Assembly (NCBI GenBank): GCA_025526915.1
Contig: JAHLKH010000185.1
Coordinates: forward strand, 1 to 53,502
Source: Entophlyctis helioformis
Taxonomy: Eukaryota > Chytridiomycota > Chytridiomycetes > Chytridiales > Chytriomycetaceae
Reading direction: 5' to 3'
Length of the DNA: 53,502 bases
Shown here: positions 12,504-27,340 of the stretch, piece by piece
How positions within the stretch are numbered: position 1 is the first letter of the stretch
How the letters are laid out: every line of letters begins with the position of its first letter
Notes under the pieces: generated by a model
What the model saw: the letters and a program-made list of their open reading frames with translations, nothing else
Databases searched by the model: none
What the model was told of the DNA's origin: nothing
Made by a program: the position numbers and the translations under genes

Positions 12504-13294
12504 TCACGAGTTGACCGAAAACTTGTAACTGCATGCCGGCGTTAGTACATGCGCAACCTTGCACAGCCGCAGACCGAGCACGCAGACAAGATGCCAGAGA
12601 CGTACCCGCACTTGACACAGCTGTAAAACACAGTCTGGCCTTCATCGGCTGATCGCAACTGGGCCGTGTGGAAGACCATCTCTGGCGCATCACATTTGGG
12701 ACACTTTTCCTTGATCTGTCCGTGGCAGGCCATGCAGTGTCAGCAAGCGACTGCGTCGAACGGATCACGGGCAGCCGTGCCCATCCATCCATCCATCCAT
12801 CCATCCATTCATCCAAAGCGACGTACTGTTGCACCGTCGCGAAGATGCTGGCTGGTCCGTGATGTCTCTTCGCCATCGACCAGCGTGACTGCGACAGGCA
12901 CGCTTGGACGTTCTGCGAATGCAGATGGCTTGCTTCTCGTGACGACTTCGATGGCCTCGAATGCTGCAGCACACACAGCGGCGGTTCCATGCCGTGCGGT
13001 GCCGTGCGGTGCAATGCATGTGTCGCCATGTCCAACCAGCGGTGCAGTTGTTGACCATTGCAGACCTTTAGTTCAGCACAGAATCCTCTCAAGACGCCGA
13101 CTGCTGAACGACCAGAGGCAGCGGCAGAAGCAGCAGCAGTAGGCAGGCAGAGCCCGAGACATGGGCAGACCTTGGGCGTTGACGGTCGTGCCGCAGCAGT
13201 AGCACGACACAAAGTCCTCTGCGCCGGCAGGCGGGTCGAGCAGAGAGCCGCATTCGGGGCAAAAGACCAGCGAGTGCTGCTGCTTCGTGCTCAT
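12504..13294 (-). CDS. RPA12: RNA polymerase I subunit Rpa12
   Basis: It starts MSTKQQHSLVFCPECGSLLD. The N-terminal zinc ribbon has CPEC...CYCC, an internal linker is 'IEVVTRSKPSAFAERP', and the C-terminal TFIIS-like ribbon has 'EKCPKCDAPEMVFHTAQLRS' followed by ADEGQTVFY and CxxC. The last short exon (12504-12530) adds 'YKFSVNS', the normal C-terminus of the family; without that splice the frame runs into the unrelated YVSGILSACS. The QLRSADEGQTVFY signature is diagnostic of the RNA-cleavage subunits of Pol I/III and TFIIS, and the short N-terminal ribbon fits Rpa12. The protein supports transcript cleavage and termination by Pol I in the nucleolus. Confidence 0.9.
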
Positions 13295-13412
13295 GTCAAT
13301 CTGGAATAAAAAGTATCGAAATCCAAAGGCAAGTGGAGCGATTTTTATACAGTTTGAAGCGACTCGAGTAGTGGATGCGCTGCCAAGATGCGCTGCCAAG
13401 ATGCGGCGCAGA

Positions 13413-14212
13413 TCAAGTGGCAAAGGTGGGGAGGGACACGACAAGAGCCTCGACGGCAGGCCGCAATGCCCGCCCAGTGTCGACAATGACTCCTGCAGCA
13501 TGATCCGATCGTCAGTGGACAGCGCAGATGCAGTACACTCGGCCGGCCAACGCACCAATGTTTGCATCCTGGGCAGCGATCAACGTCAAAACAAAGGGTG
13601 CCGTGCTGGTGGATGCGTTGAACTGCGCAATGCAGTAGTGGCCACACATGCTGATGAGCTGGTTGGTCTTGCCAAAGCCGATCTTGGCCATCTGCGCATT
13701 CCATCCCGTCCGTTCCGTCCCATCCCGTCCGTTCCGTTCACGGCCAGCCAGTCTCGGTCAGCGATCGGCATGCAGCATGCAGATCAACAGGTGTGCGATG
13801 GTGTGGTGTGGTGTGGTGTGGTGTGGTACCTGTTCGCTTGTCAGCAGAAACGAAGCCGTGAATGCAGGCTCAAGCACCTGGCTCGGCAGCTCTGGACGGG
13901 TTGCTGGAAACGCATGCGGTGCAAGCGTCAGTGCTGGCGCTGGTACTGTGCCATGCCATGCCCACGGCCGCCCAAGCACACCTTTGACAGCAATGGCGCC
14001 GTCCTTGTCGCTGACAACCACAGCAAGCAGGCCGTCGGTCCTGAGGAGGCAGCGGCCAGTTGGTTAGTCGGCGTCCATCGGCGTCCATCGGCAGCCAAGC
14101 CAAGCCAAGCCGACAGCAAGGCAAGACAAGGCGGCAGCGCAGCCTCCAAGTCCGACATGAGCATGCCCGCACACCTTGCCACAACGAGCTGCAGCTCGCT
14201 CGAGATTGTCAT
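13413..14212 (-). CDS. LAMTOR3: LAMTOR3 / MP1-like Ragulator subunit (roadblock fold)
   Basis: Four or more short exons: 'MTISSELQLVVAR', 'TDGLLAVVVSDKDGAIAVK', an exon with 'EPAFTASFLLTSEQ', 'MAKIGFGKTNQLISMCGHYC' continuing to 'LTLIAAQDANIG', and 'VIVDTGRALRPAVEALVV', ending at a stop at 13413-13415. The order and spacing match MP1: 'VVSDRDG', 'GLSKNKSIICYY', 'FIASSSANTG'. In Ragulator the LAMTOR2/3 heterodimer helps hold Rag GTPases on the lysosome/vacuole for TORC1 activation. The N-terminus is about ten residues shorter than in animals. Start chosen at the first ATG before the conserved strand; an upstream exon cannot be excluded. Confidence 0.72.
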
Positions 14213-14385
14213 TCCCGCGTTAGGCCTGCCGGACTGCCACAGGACGACAACCACAGGACAGCCAGACGACCAGCAGGGCAGCCAAGGGACAGCTGTGAGT
14301 GCATGGGGCTGAACTGCCCTGCACATGCTGGGCTGGCCGGCATCTGACCCGCACCTTCGTCGTGTGTCCGCATGGCAACAGTCTG
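14213..14385. promoter_or_regulatory. Divergent intergenic region, LAMTOR3 / GCP3
   Basis: Only 173 bp separate the two start codons on opposite strands. It must hold both core promoters; no clear TATA box is visible. Confidence 0.45.
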
Positions 14386-16312
14386 ATGGAAAGACGCTCG
14401 ATGCTGGGAAACGAGAGCCAGCAGCAACCTCATGCCCAGCCGGCCCAGCCAATGCACTACGAGGCCACCCAGCAGCAGCAGCAGCAACGCCAAGGAAGGG
14501 TGCGCTTTGGGCCAGCGGCAGCCAGTGGTGCGGCAGGTGGTGCATCGAGAGCAGCCGGAGCATCTGCCGGCCATGGCAACTCGGGTGCGAGCGGCGGACG
14601 CGAACCGGTGCAAGGCGGACAACGCCATGTGGACAGCAGCAACAACATGGGCGATCATGCCAGTGCCAACACCAGCACAGCGGCTGCCCATGTGTCCAAG
14701 GCTGTGTTCAAGCTCACAACCATGTATCTGTCAAAGCGAAAGCCCGCTCCGACCGAGCCCTCGCCAGACGCATTCGATGCATCAACCGACGCACATGTGC
14801 GCCAGACGTACGAGTACTGCATGCGGATCTTGGGCAGCAGGATCTCGCCGTCGATCGTGTCGGACGAGGCCCATGTCTCGGCGCTCATGCAAAAGCTTGG
14901 CAAGTGCACTGCTGTGAACGTTGGGCTTCTCGAACCACGACTTACAGTCGTTGAATGCAGTGGCCAGAAATGACCCATTGTCGCAAAAGTCTCTTCGGCT
15001 GTCCAACCTGCTTGCCAAGCTGTCCGACAAGGCAAGCGATCTTGCCCAACATGGCCCATGCTGGCACACGCAGTCTTGGCTGACCACGCTTTGCACCAGA
15101 CTGTCCTGCGCAGACGATGGGCCACGCTTTACTTTCTGTTGAGCATCTGTGACCGAGGCGATGCGTCCATTGACAATCTCGTGAGTGTCCAGCCTTGCCT
15201 CTCCGGTTGGTCAGCCACGCATCTCGCTCGTCTTCTAAACAACCGCTGCAAACCCCTCCGAGGACAGATCACAAACACGTCCGTATTGAGCCTCGGACTG
15301 CGATCGACCCATCAAGCCGATCCTGTATCGCACCAGTATGCACCCGCATCCTCTGGATCATCTGCAGCAGCTGCACAGTCGACGGCTCTCTCTCCCACGC
15401 GTCGCCCAAAGGACTACCAGAATGGACACGCTGCGAGTGCTGCAGAGGGCATTCCACGCGCCAGCGTGTTCAATGCGTACTATGTTCCCCAGCACATCCA
15501 AGATGGTACGTTCTTGACCACCATTGCATGCATTCGATTGGCTGCTCATTTGAAAACCAAGCCAACTGACCTGTTGGCTGCTGTTGTGCTGTTGTTGCCC
15601 GCAGCACAAAATCCGACAGTTACCGAACCAGAACTGATCCGCGATGTGCTGTTTGTGTTCCAGGGAGTCGACGGCAAGCACATCAAGTTTGATGCGGCTG
15701 CCGACAACTACGTCATGGATCCGCAGCTGTCCCTGCCCAACCCAACACGCCAGCTCGTCAGGAGGATCTGTGAAGTTGGCTGGCTGTACCGCGCCATCCA
15801 TGAGCAAACTCGCGAGTCTCTGCAGTCGCCGTCCATCGGTCTGTTTGAGCAGGTACCTGCCCTGCACTGCCTGCCACTCTTTTTGATGTCATCTATGCGC
15901 CATAATCCAGCATCTGACAAATGGTCGTGCACAGAGCTTCTACTCGACCATCTCCAAGGAACTCGTGGACTACTATCGCCTGGTGGCTGTCCTTGAGAAC
16001 CAGCTCGAGTCTCACGGCACCCCAGCCATTGGGTTTTTTGCCGAAGGATTGACGCTCAGACGCCTGTTTGTGTGGATTCAAGGGCCCCTTCAGCGGCTGC
16101 GTATCATTAGCGTGCTTCTTGAAGTCTGTCGAGGCAAGTGCACGGCATGCTGGCGTGTTGCCGCGATGGACCGCGTTTGTAACCATCAGCGCGTCCAACA
16201 TAGGCGTCAAGGGCGGCGCTCTCATTTCGATGGTGTACAACTATGTCTCGCACGGCGATCCTGCTGTTCACGAGTACATTAGCCAACTGCTTGTCGAGGT
16301 AAGGCAGCTTTC

Positions 16313-16382
<70 letters not shown>

Positions 16383-18655
16383 GAGATGCTTGCGATTGGA
16401 CTGACGGCGGTTTCCTGGCTGGACTCGACTGGCTCGCCGCACAGATTTCCAAGCCGTTTTACCGCATGCTGAGACGCTGGATCTACGAGGGCGAGCTGGA
16501 AGATCCGTTTGGCGAGTTCTTTGTGTCGATCGACCCTGCTGCAGAAGACAACAACCTGTGGCGGTCAAAGTACGCGATCAAGGAAGATCTGGTTCCGGGA
16601 TTCATCAGCCTGGGTCTTGCCAAGAAAGTGCGTGCAGCAACCTGGCTGCCGTTGTTTCATGGACGCCTCGGGTTTGCCATGGTGGATGCGTGGGCTGACC
16701 GGCTTGGCACGATCACCTTGTACAGATCTTCTCGATTGGCAAGTCGCTCAACTTTATCCGCTACAGCTGCGACGACCATAGCTTCTTGGTACAATGGTCG
16801 CAGCGGCCGTCGGGTAAGAGCGGCGTGATCTGCACCTTGCCGTACTGCCATCGGCTTCTCGATTGACGCGTCCTGGTGCCATGGCCAGACGGCGACGCCG
16901 ACATGCAGTACGGCGATCTGAAGAAACTCGAATTCTCCATCGACAGCGCGCATCAAGCCACGAGCAGCCATCTGCTTGGCGTGCTCTACGGAAAGTACAA
17001 GCTGCTAGACCACTTCCAGGCGCTGAAGCGTTACCTCCTCCTTGGGCAGGGCGAGTTTATCCAGTACTTGATGGATTCACTTGGGTATGGCGTCTTGGCC
17101 ATGCTGCACAATGACGCAATCCTGGACGCTGACGCCTGCTCGTGTATGCACAGTCCGTCGCTGTCGAGCCCTGCAAGCAGCCTGTACCGCCACAACTTGA
17201 CGGGCACGCTTGAGATGGCCATCAGGTCGTCCAATGCGCAGTATGACGATGCCGACATTCTGAGACGCCTCGATGTGCGTCTGCTCGAGCCGTCCGAGGG
17301 CGACAAGGGCTGGGACGTGTTCACGCTCGACTACCACGTGGATTCGCCCATCAACACCATTCTGACGCCGCAGGCCATGCACACGTACTTTAAGCTGTTC
17401 ACGTTCCTGTGGCGACTCAAGCGCGTCGAGCATGCGCTGTCAACCAGCTGGCGCAAGCAAATGACGCAGCCGATTGCACTGCGTTATGTTCCAGGCAGGT
17501 CACGCTTGCTGGCTGGCTTGTCGATCATCCAGCCTTGAATGCAACCGGCCTGCCATCTCGCTGACTATGCGTGCAAAACACGGCACACTGGCCGCCAGAC
17601 TATGCACACGACATCCAGCGCTGCTTTGTGCTCCGGTCCGAGATGATCCATTTCATCTACCAGCTGCAGCACTACATGCTCTTTGAGGTCATTGAGGTCT
17701 CGTGGGGCGAGCTGTCGGCGTACATTGCCAAGCACACGGGCGACCTGGATCTTCTGATTGCAGCGCACACCAAGTACCTTAGGGCGATTGCCATGCACGG
17801 GCTGGTGACGGTCGTGCCGAACCAGGTGAGCGCGTGTGCTTTCGCCGTGTCTTTGCATCGCGTGACAGTCGTTGATCCTGACGCCGTGCCGTCGCCGCCG
17901 CCGCCCCGACTGTCTTGTCCTCCTCCTCCTCTTCTTCCTCCTTCTCCTTATGCGCCAGCCGTGCATCGCCCACAAGCTGTCCAGCATCTTCAAAGTCATT
18001 CTCGACTTTGACCGTGTCCAGGTCGGTCTGAGCCTGGTCCTGACTCTGAGAGATCGGCTGCGATGAGACGGCGGACTCACAGTGCATGTGAAAAACAGGA
18101 GAGTCTGTTTGGGCTTGCGGCCGATGAGCTGCGCCACCAGCAGTCGCTGTCCAAGTCGCAGTACCAGCACACGCTCGAGGTGAGAGGAGGAGATTGTCCA
18201 GGCAGATCGCGCGCGTGCCTCGGCACTGTTTCCATGGGTTTTGCTGACGGCGTGCGGTGTGGTAGACTCAATTCGGGCTTGCTGGCAAGCTGTCTGGCGG
18301 CGATGCGCGTGGGACTAGGCCGTCTGCCAGCCAGGTCGAGACAATACGCGGCCAGGTGCTCGACGCTGTGGACCACTTTCATGTAGGTCATGACGCTCGG
18401 ATGGACGTGGTTGGTGCGGTTGGTGCAGCAGTGAATAGACATGCTGACGACAGACACGCACGATGCACAATGCAGACGCACGTCAGAGACCTGCTGTCGC
18501 TGCTCGCCGAGAACACGGACCAGAACATCAAGCTTCTGGGCACGCGACTCAACTTTAACGAGGCAAGTGCACCCCACTGCTGCTGGTCTGTGCCGTCAAA
18601 ATGCTAAACTTTCATTACGTGTGGTGGCTACAACAAACAGTTTTACCAAGTCTAG
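14386..18655 (+). CDS. TUBGCP3: Gamma-tubulin complex component 3 (GCP3/Spc98/Alp6)
   Basis: An N-terminal Gln/Ala/Gly-rich region leads to GRIP1 ('RIRR..' type block 'GLTLRRLFVWIQGPLQRLRI', 'KPFYRMLRRWIYEGELEDPF') and GRIP2 ('ALKRYLLLGQGEFIQYLMD', 'ADILRRLDVRLLEPSEGDK', 'GWDVFTLDYHVDSPI', 'LFTFLWRLKRVEHALSTSW', 'LRSEMIHFIYQLQHYMLFEV'). 'NLTGTLEMAIRSSNAQ' and 'GWDVFTLDYHVD' match GCP3 rather than GCP2. The protein nucleates microtubules with gamma-tubulin and GCP2 at spindle poles or basal bodies. Many small introns; one contains about 32 TG repeats. Two introns (16134-16203, 18563-18640) are GC-AG. With the last one spliced the protein ends 'LNFNEFYQV' at TAG 18653-18655; unspliced it would end at 18607. 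Confidence 0.9.
16134..16203 (+). other. GC-AG intron (GCP3)
   Basis: GCAAGT...ATAG, phase 1. Splicing gives 'LLEVCRGVKGGALISMV', aligning with the 'DHCQGRKGGELA' block of GCP3. No GT donor in reach keeps the frame. Confidence 0.8.
16315..16379. repeat. (TG)~32 microsatellite in a GCP3 intron
   Basis: An uninterrupted TG run of about 64 bp within the intron that starts GTAAGG at 16300 and ends CACAG at 16445. Confidence 0.9.
18563..18640 (+). other. GC-AG intron before the last GCP3 exon
   Basis: GCAAGT...AACAG. It joins LNFNE to FYQV and a TAG. GCP proteins conserve 'L(D/N)FNE(Y/F)Y' at this place, which favours splicing over read-through (EASAPHCC). Confidence 0.7.
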
Positions 18656-21600
18656 TTGGCGGGGTTGATGCTGGATGTGCTGCCCTCGAAGCGGAGGTCC
18701 CTGTTGTTGTTGGTGTTGGTTTTGTTTGTTGATATGGAGCCGCAATGAATGCCCATGAATGAGTTTTCTACTCGGGCACAGCATCGGGTCCATCCAAACA
18801 CGTCGCGGTGTGACATACCAGTTGATCTTGGGTCCAAGCTTGGGCAGCGCCTCGGCGACCGACACGACGTCCTTGTCGCCGCGGCCACTCAGGCAGATGA
18901 CAATGTCTGTCCAGCACGGCAGAGCGTGTGTAAGCAAGCGGGAAGAGTGCAGACGGCCATCAACGCACCAGTGCACATACCGGCATCCTTGGGCAGCGAC
19001 GCGGCGACTTCGAGTGCCTTGGCCACCGCGTGGGCCGTCTCAAGAGCAGGCAGGATGCCCTCTGACTGCGACAGCTTGCGGAGACCATTCATGGCGTCGG
19101 CATCCGTGGCAACCAGGTACTCGGCGCGGCCAGAGTCCTTCAGCCAGGCGTGCTCAGGGCCGACACCAGGGTAATCCAGGCCCTACAGAAAGCAAGCCAC
19201 GGAGTGCGGCCGTGTCAGTCGAATGTCCAATGCCCAATGCCCATGGACCGCCGAATGCCCGCGTTTCCGAGAACCAACTTACAGCGCTGATACTGTGCGT
19301 CTCCTGGATCTGTCCGTTCTTGTCCTGGATGAGGTAGGTACGCGTGCCGTGCAGCACACCGGGCCGTCCAGCAGCCAACGTGGCAGAGTGGTGGCCCGTC
19401 TCGACACCTGCACACGGCAGCGACGGCCAGGTCAGTCCCGGACACGCACATGCATGCAATCGATAAACAGCAACAGCTGTGCAGTACAGCTCTCGCTCAC
19501 CGTCGCCGCCAGCCTCGACACCAATGATGCGCACAGACTTGTCGTTGATGAACGGGTGGAACATGCCGATGGCGTTGGAGCCGCCACCAACGCACGCAAT
19601 GACGGCATCGGGCAGCTTGCCGGCCAGCTTGAGCATCTGCTCGCGGGTCTCGCGTCCAATGACCGACTGGAACTCGCGCACGATGGTGGGGAACGGGTGC
19701 GGGCCGATCGCGGAGCCGATGAGGTAGTGGGTCGTCTTGACGTTGGTGACCCAGTCGCGCATGGCCTCGTTGATGGCGTCCTTGAGGGTCTTGGAGCCCG
19801 AGTCGACGGGGACGACTGTGGCGCCGAGCAGACGGATGCGGAAGACGTTGAGGGCCTGGCGACGCACGTCTTCGGCACCCATGTAGATGATGCACTCAAG
19901 GCCAAACTTGGCGCAGACGGTGGCCGTGGCAACACCGTGCTGGCCGGCACCGGTCTCGGCAATAATGCGGCGCTTGCCCAGACGCTTGGCGAGCAGGACC
20001 TGACCAAGCGCGTTGTTGATCTTGTGCGAGCCGGTGTGGTTGAGATCCTCGCGCTTCAGCCAGATGCGAGCGCCGCCGCACTCTTCAGTCAGGCGCTCAG
20101 CCTGATGCAGCTGGGACGGACGGTTGATGAACGAGTAGTACGAGCGGAACTCTTCCCAGAAGGCAGGGTCGCCCAGCGCACCGTGGAAAGCCTGGCGCGA
20201 AGGACGGATGGGCATTGTGGTTGGCGATCATGCCATGGCATGCACTATATCATGGGCCATGGCCATGCGACGCAAGACAAGCCTACCGTTTCAATCTCCT
20301 CGAGACAGTCAACAAGGGCCTCTGGAGCGTACTGGCCACCAAACTCGCCAAAGCGGGGAGGCAGAGCATGGGGCAGAGCCTGTGCACAGCACGGATCGCG
20401 TTGTGCGCCTATGGGTTAGACACGGTCGAACGCGTGCAGCCGGCAAGCAACAATGGCCAGGAGCGAACCTCGGATGCATGGGTCGGCACAGACACGCTGT
20501 TTGCGGCATCGGTGACGCTGTTGGGCACAAAGAGAGCGCCGTGCTTGACGTTGCCGCGCAGAGTGATCTCGTGAGCAAACTCGCGGACCTTGGCAGCACG
20601 CTCGTCCTTTGGAGCGTTCTTGAGAGTGGTGATGATCTTTGAGCCAATGACGACGCCCTCTGCGTGTGCGCCGACCTCGACAAAGTGGCTGCGGTTGGCC
20701 ACGCCAAACCCAACGGCCAGAGGAAGCGACGTGTACTTTTTGATGCGGCTGACGAGCGAGGGCAGATCGCTGCTGACCTGGGCACGAGCACCGGTGACAC
20801 CGAGCGTGCTGACGACGTAGATGAAGGAGCTCGCCACGCTGGCCAGACGCTCGATGCGGGCATCGCTGGTGGAGGGAGCAATGAGCGGCACGTAGCTCAG
20901 GCTGTGGCGAGTGCAAGCGTGTCAGCGTGTGCCAGAGACGGCCGGAAGCCATGGCGATGGCCATGAGCGCAGCTCGATGTTGTTGCGCATTCAAGGGCCA
21001 GCGGCAAAACAGTGCACAATAGGGGCAATATTGCCAAGGACACGGACGCACCCGTACTCGGCGCACAGATCACGGAAGCGGACGGCCTCTTCGGGCGGCA
21101 GGTCGACGACAATGAAGCCGTTGACGCCAGCGGCCTTGCAGTCGAGCATGAGCTGCTGCTCGCCGTAGTTGAGGAACGGGTTGTAGTAGCCCATGAAGAC
21201 GACGGGCACGGCGAGGCCCTTTGCACGCGCCTCCTTGACAAACTCCAGACAGCGGGGAATGTCAATGTCGTTCTGCAGGGCGACCTGTGCACCAAGAGCA
21301 GGCGAGAGGATGAGTGTGAGTGTGAGCGTGAGTGTGAGTGAGTGAGAGCGTGTGAACGAGCAGGGCAGGCGCACGCACAAAGCTCGACTCTTGGATGGTG
21401 GGGCCGTCGGCAATGGGGTCCGAGAACGGGACGCCTGGCGGGCGGCCGTTCAAGCGGCGGGAATGCGAGGATTGAGCCGCACGAGGAGCGAGAGGCGGTG
21501 TCAGCGGTGGAGGACAACGTCGACAGACAGGCACAACTGCGCAGACAGGCACATAGACAGACAGACACATAGACACATAGACAGACACAACTACGCAGAC

Positions 21601-21843
21601 AGACACGCACCGAGCTCGATAATGTCTGCGCCGCCGGCCTCGAGGGCCAGCATGGCGGGCACCGTGTCGTCGGCGGTGGGGAAGCCGGCGGTGGTGTAGG
21701 CCACAAACGCCGCACGCTCTGTGGATGAGTGGGTTGGTTGTAAGGTCAGTCTGTAGCACAGCAACCACGACGCAGCAACCACGACACCGCAACGCACGCT
21801 CGGCCTTGGCTGCCGCAAACACGTGTCTGAGATGTGCGGCCAT
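18652..21843 (-). CDS. TRP5: Bifunctional tryptophan synthase (TrpA-TrpB fusion)
   Basis: ATG 21843 gives [16 protein letters not shown]. The alpha domain shows '[20 protein letters not shown]', 'GGADIIELG' (catalytic Glu) and '[14 protein letters not shown]' (catalytic Asp), then '[14 protein letters not shown]' and '[12 protein letters not shown]'. A linker leads into the beta domain ('[18 protein letters not shown]', '[17 protein letters not shown]' with the PLP lysine, '[13 protein letters not shown]', '[12 protein letters not shown]' phosphate loop). The last exon gives '[15 protein letters not shown]' and the stop at 18652-18654. The enzyme cleaves indole-glycerol-phosphate and joins indole to serine; the single-chain order alpha-beta is the fungal form. 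The large central exon covers 19480-20190. Alpha introns hold tandem GAGTGT and ACAGAC repeats. Confidence 0.95.
21300..21345. repeat. TGAGTG-type short tandem repeat in a TRP5 intron
   Basis: Imperfect repeats of GTGAGT units. A second run, of ACAGACACATAG type, lies at 21540-21608 in the next intron upstream. Confidence 0.7.
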
Positions 21844-21968
21844 TGCGGGTGTTGGTCTGAGAGTGTTGGTCTGAGTCTGTGAAGGTTGCGACAGTCGCGC
21901 AAAGCCAAGGTCGTGCACGCGCGGACAATCAGTTCAGTTCATTCGTGGCATTCGTGGCATTTGCCGCT

Positions 21969-25813
<3,845 letters not shown>

Positions 25814-25954
25814 TTCGATCGATTGTCGATTGTCGATTGTCGATTGCTCAGGCAAGCCGCAAGAATAGCGTCAAGAATCATAACGAGTACTACTACTGCA
25901 ACAGCGTCGACTGGCCAGGTGGGAAAAGAACAGTTCATTGGCAACACCGCTGCT

Positions 25955-26505
25955 TTAGGCCTTGACGGCGTACTTGCGGAGAGGGAAGTGGGTCTCCTTC
26001 TTGATCTGGCGGACGGTCTTGCGCGAAGACTCGTGGGCAGTCAGGCGACGACGGATGGCGCGGGTCTTCTTGGTGCGGAGGTCCAGGGGCAGGTACTTCT
26101 TGCCCTTGAAGAGAGCGTGGAGCTGGGTGCGCTGGGCGTGGCTCATGACCGTGAGGACGCGGGCAATCGACTTGCGAACCTCGCCGCTGTGAGTGGGCAG
26201 CAACGATCGCAGCAGCAGCAGCAGCAGCAGCAGCCAGTGTGCAGTTGATGTCGATGGCAGCCGTTCATGTCAAGTCCATGTGCATCGCATTCGTCGACAG
26301 TCGGTCAGCACACAAACAGCACACAAACAGCACGGCAGCCATCAGGGCATGCCCAGACAAAGACGTACATCTTGGAGAGCTTGTTCGAGTTGTTGCCCGA
26401 GACCTGCTGAACGCGGAGGTTAGCAAGCTCCTGCTTGAGCTCGGTGAGCTTGGCAGTAAGCTGCGTCTTGTTCTGGGTCCGGATGTCCTTGGCCTTGACG
26501 ACGGT
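25955..26505 (-). CDS. RPL35: 60S ribosomal protein L35 (uL29), 5' end unresolved
   Basis: Two exons are clear: '[20 protein letters not shown]' to 'NNSNKLSKM', then '[17 protein letters not shown]', '[20 protein letters not shown]' and the invariant end 'PLRKYAVKA'. The upstream exon opens at a CAG acceptor at 26506-26508, so the ATG lies in a tiny first exon that I could not place between 26510 and about 27000. The protein sits at the polypeptide exit tunnel of the large subunit. The intron (about 26200-26370) has a (CAG)n run at 26209-26234. Confidence 0.93.
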
Positions 26506-27112
26506 CTGTTTCCAGCAGCGCACACACAGCAGCAGCGTCAGTCCCTGCACACCGCTCGTTGTTCCAGTCCAGGAGAGCTCGTATTGGCGTTGGCGTCGGC
26601 GCTGGCTGTGGCAGGCTGGCAGGCAGGCTCTATGGCTCAGTCAAGACGGCTGGCCAAGTGCGGCTGGTAGCGAGTGCGACTGTGGCGAGTGCCATGCGGC
26701 TGTGGGGCAGCAGCCCGCTCGTTGAGCCGAGCAGGCAGTGGTGGTGGTGCAGCTGTGCCTGTGCTGGAATCGGCTGAATCGACTGAAACGCTCGCTCGTC
26801 CAAGACAGCGTCCGAGACCGCCGTCGCATGCCATCCCATCCACTTGGGGGCTGCTGGTGGATGGGATGGGATGGGATGGGATGCGGTGGTGCAGCCGTCC
26901 GTCCTGGAGTGGATGCGTCTGGGGTCGTAGTCGTAGTCGTTGCTGCTGCTGCTGCTGCTGCCGTCCTGCCATGAGCTAGCGCCTTGAGCCACGCCACGCC
27001 ACGGCGACGCAGCAAAAGCGACTTGCCATTTCGATATGTGGGAGTGTGCGCGGAAGCACGCGAGCGCGCTGCAAATTCAAAGTCGCGCGCCGCATTCCGA
27101 ATCTGAAAGATG

Positions 27113-27122
27113 GTCACGTGAC
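27113..27122. promoter_or_regulatory. GTCACGTGAC palindrome (E-box-like) upstream of SPT20
   Basis: A perfect 10-bp palindrome with the CACGTG core bound by bHLH factors such as Cbf1 in fungi, 124 bp before the SPT20 ATG. The same 10 bases occur in both LTRs near 2853-2862 and 4584-4593. Confidence 0.5.
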
Positions 27123-27144
27123 GCTGGCTGTGGCGAGCAGCGAG

Positions 27145-27230
27145 ACGTGCGACGTGCGACGACGACCACGAGCAGCGACGTGCGACGACGTGCGACGACG
27201 TGCGACGACGTGCGACGACCACGAGCAGCA
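27145..27230. repeat. 10-bp minisatellite in the SPT20 leader
   Basis: At least four copies of ACGTGCGACG-type units, flanked on both sides by GACCACGAGCAGC. It ends 16 bp before the SPT20 ATG. Confidence 0.8.
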
Positions 27231-27245
27231 GGCATCGGCGCCGGC

Positions 27246-27307
27246 ATGGTCAAGACCGCACGCAGCCACCACGGCTCGCACCACCACGCCGCCCTCCACA
27301 CGGCCAC

Positions 27308-27340
<33 letters not shown>

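Larger units (their letters stand above)
26506..27245. promoter_or_regulatory. Divergent region between RPL35 and SPT20
   Basis: 740 bp holding the unplaced first exon of RPL35 and both promoters. Contents: a GGGAT run at 26857-26881, a TCGTAGTCGT/TGCTGC run at 26925-26962, a CACGTG palindrome at 27113-27122 and a 10-bp minisatellite at 27145-27230. No other gene is seen. Confidence 0.5.

Noticed and set aside
13790..13830. TGTGG repeats as a CRISPR-like array
   Set aside because: Five-base tandem units without spacers, inside a LAMTOR3 intron.
16315..16379. Long TG run as a telomere- or Z-DNA-type element
   Set aside because: It is a plain dinucleotide microsatellite fully inside an intron; no further signal.
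14386..18655. GCP2 identity for the gamma-tubulin complex protein
   Set aside because: The blocks 'NLTGTLEMAIRSSNAQ' and 'GWDVFTLDYHVD' follow GCP3, not GCP2.
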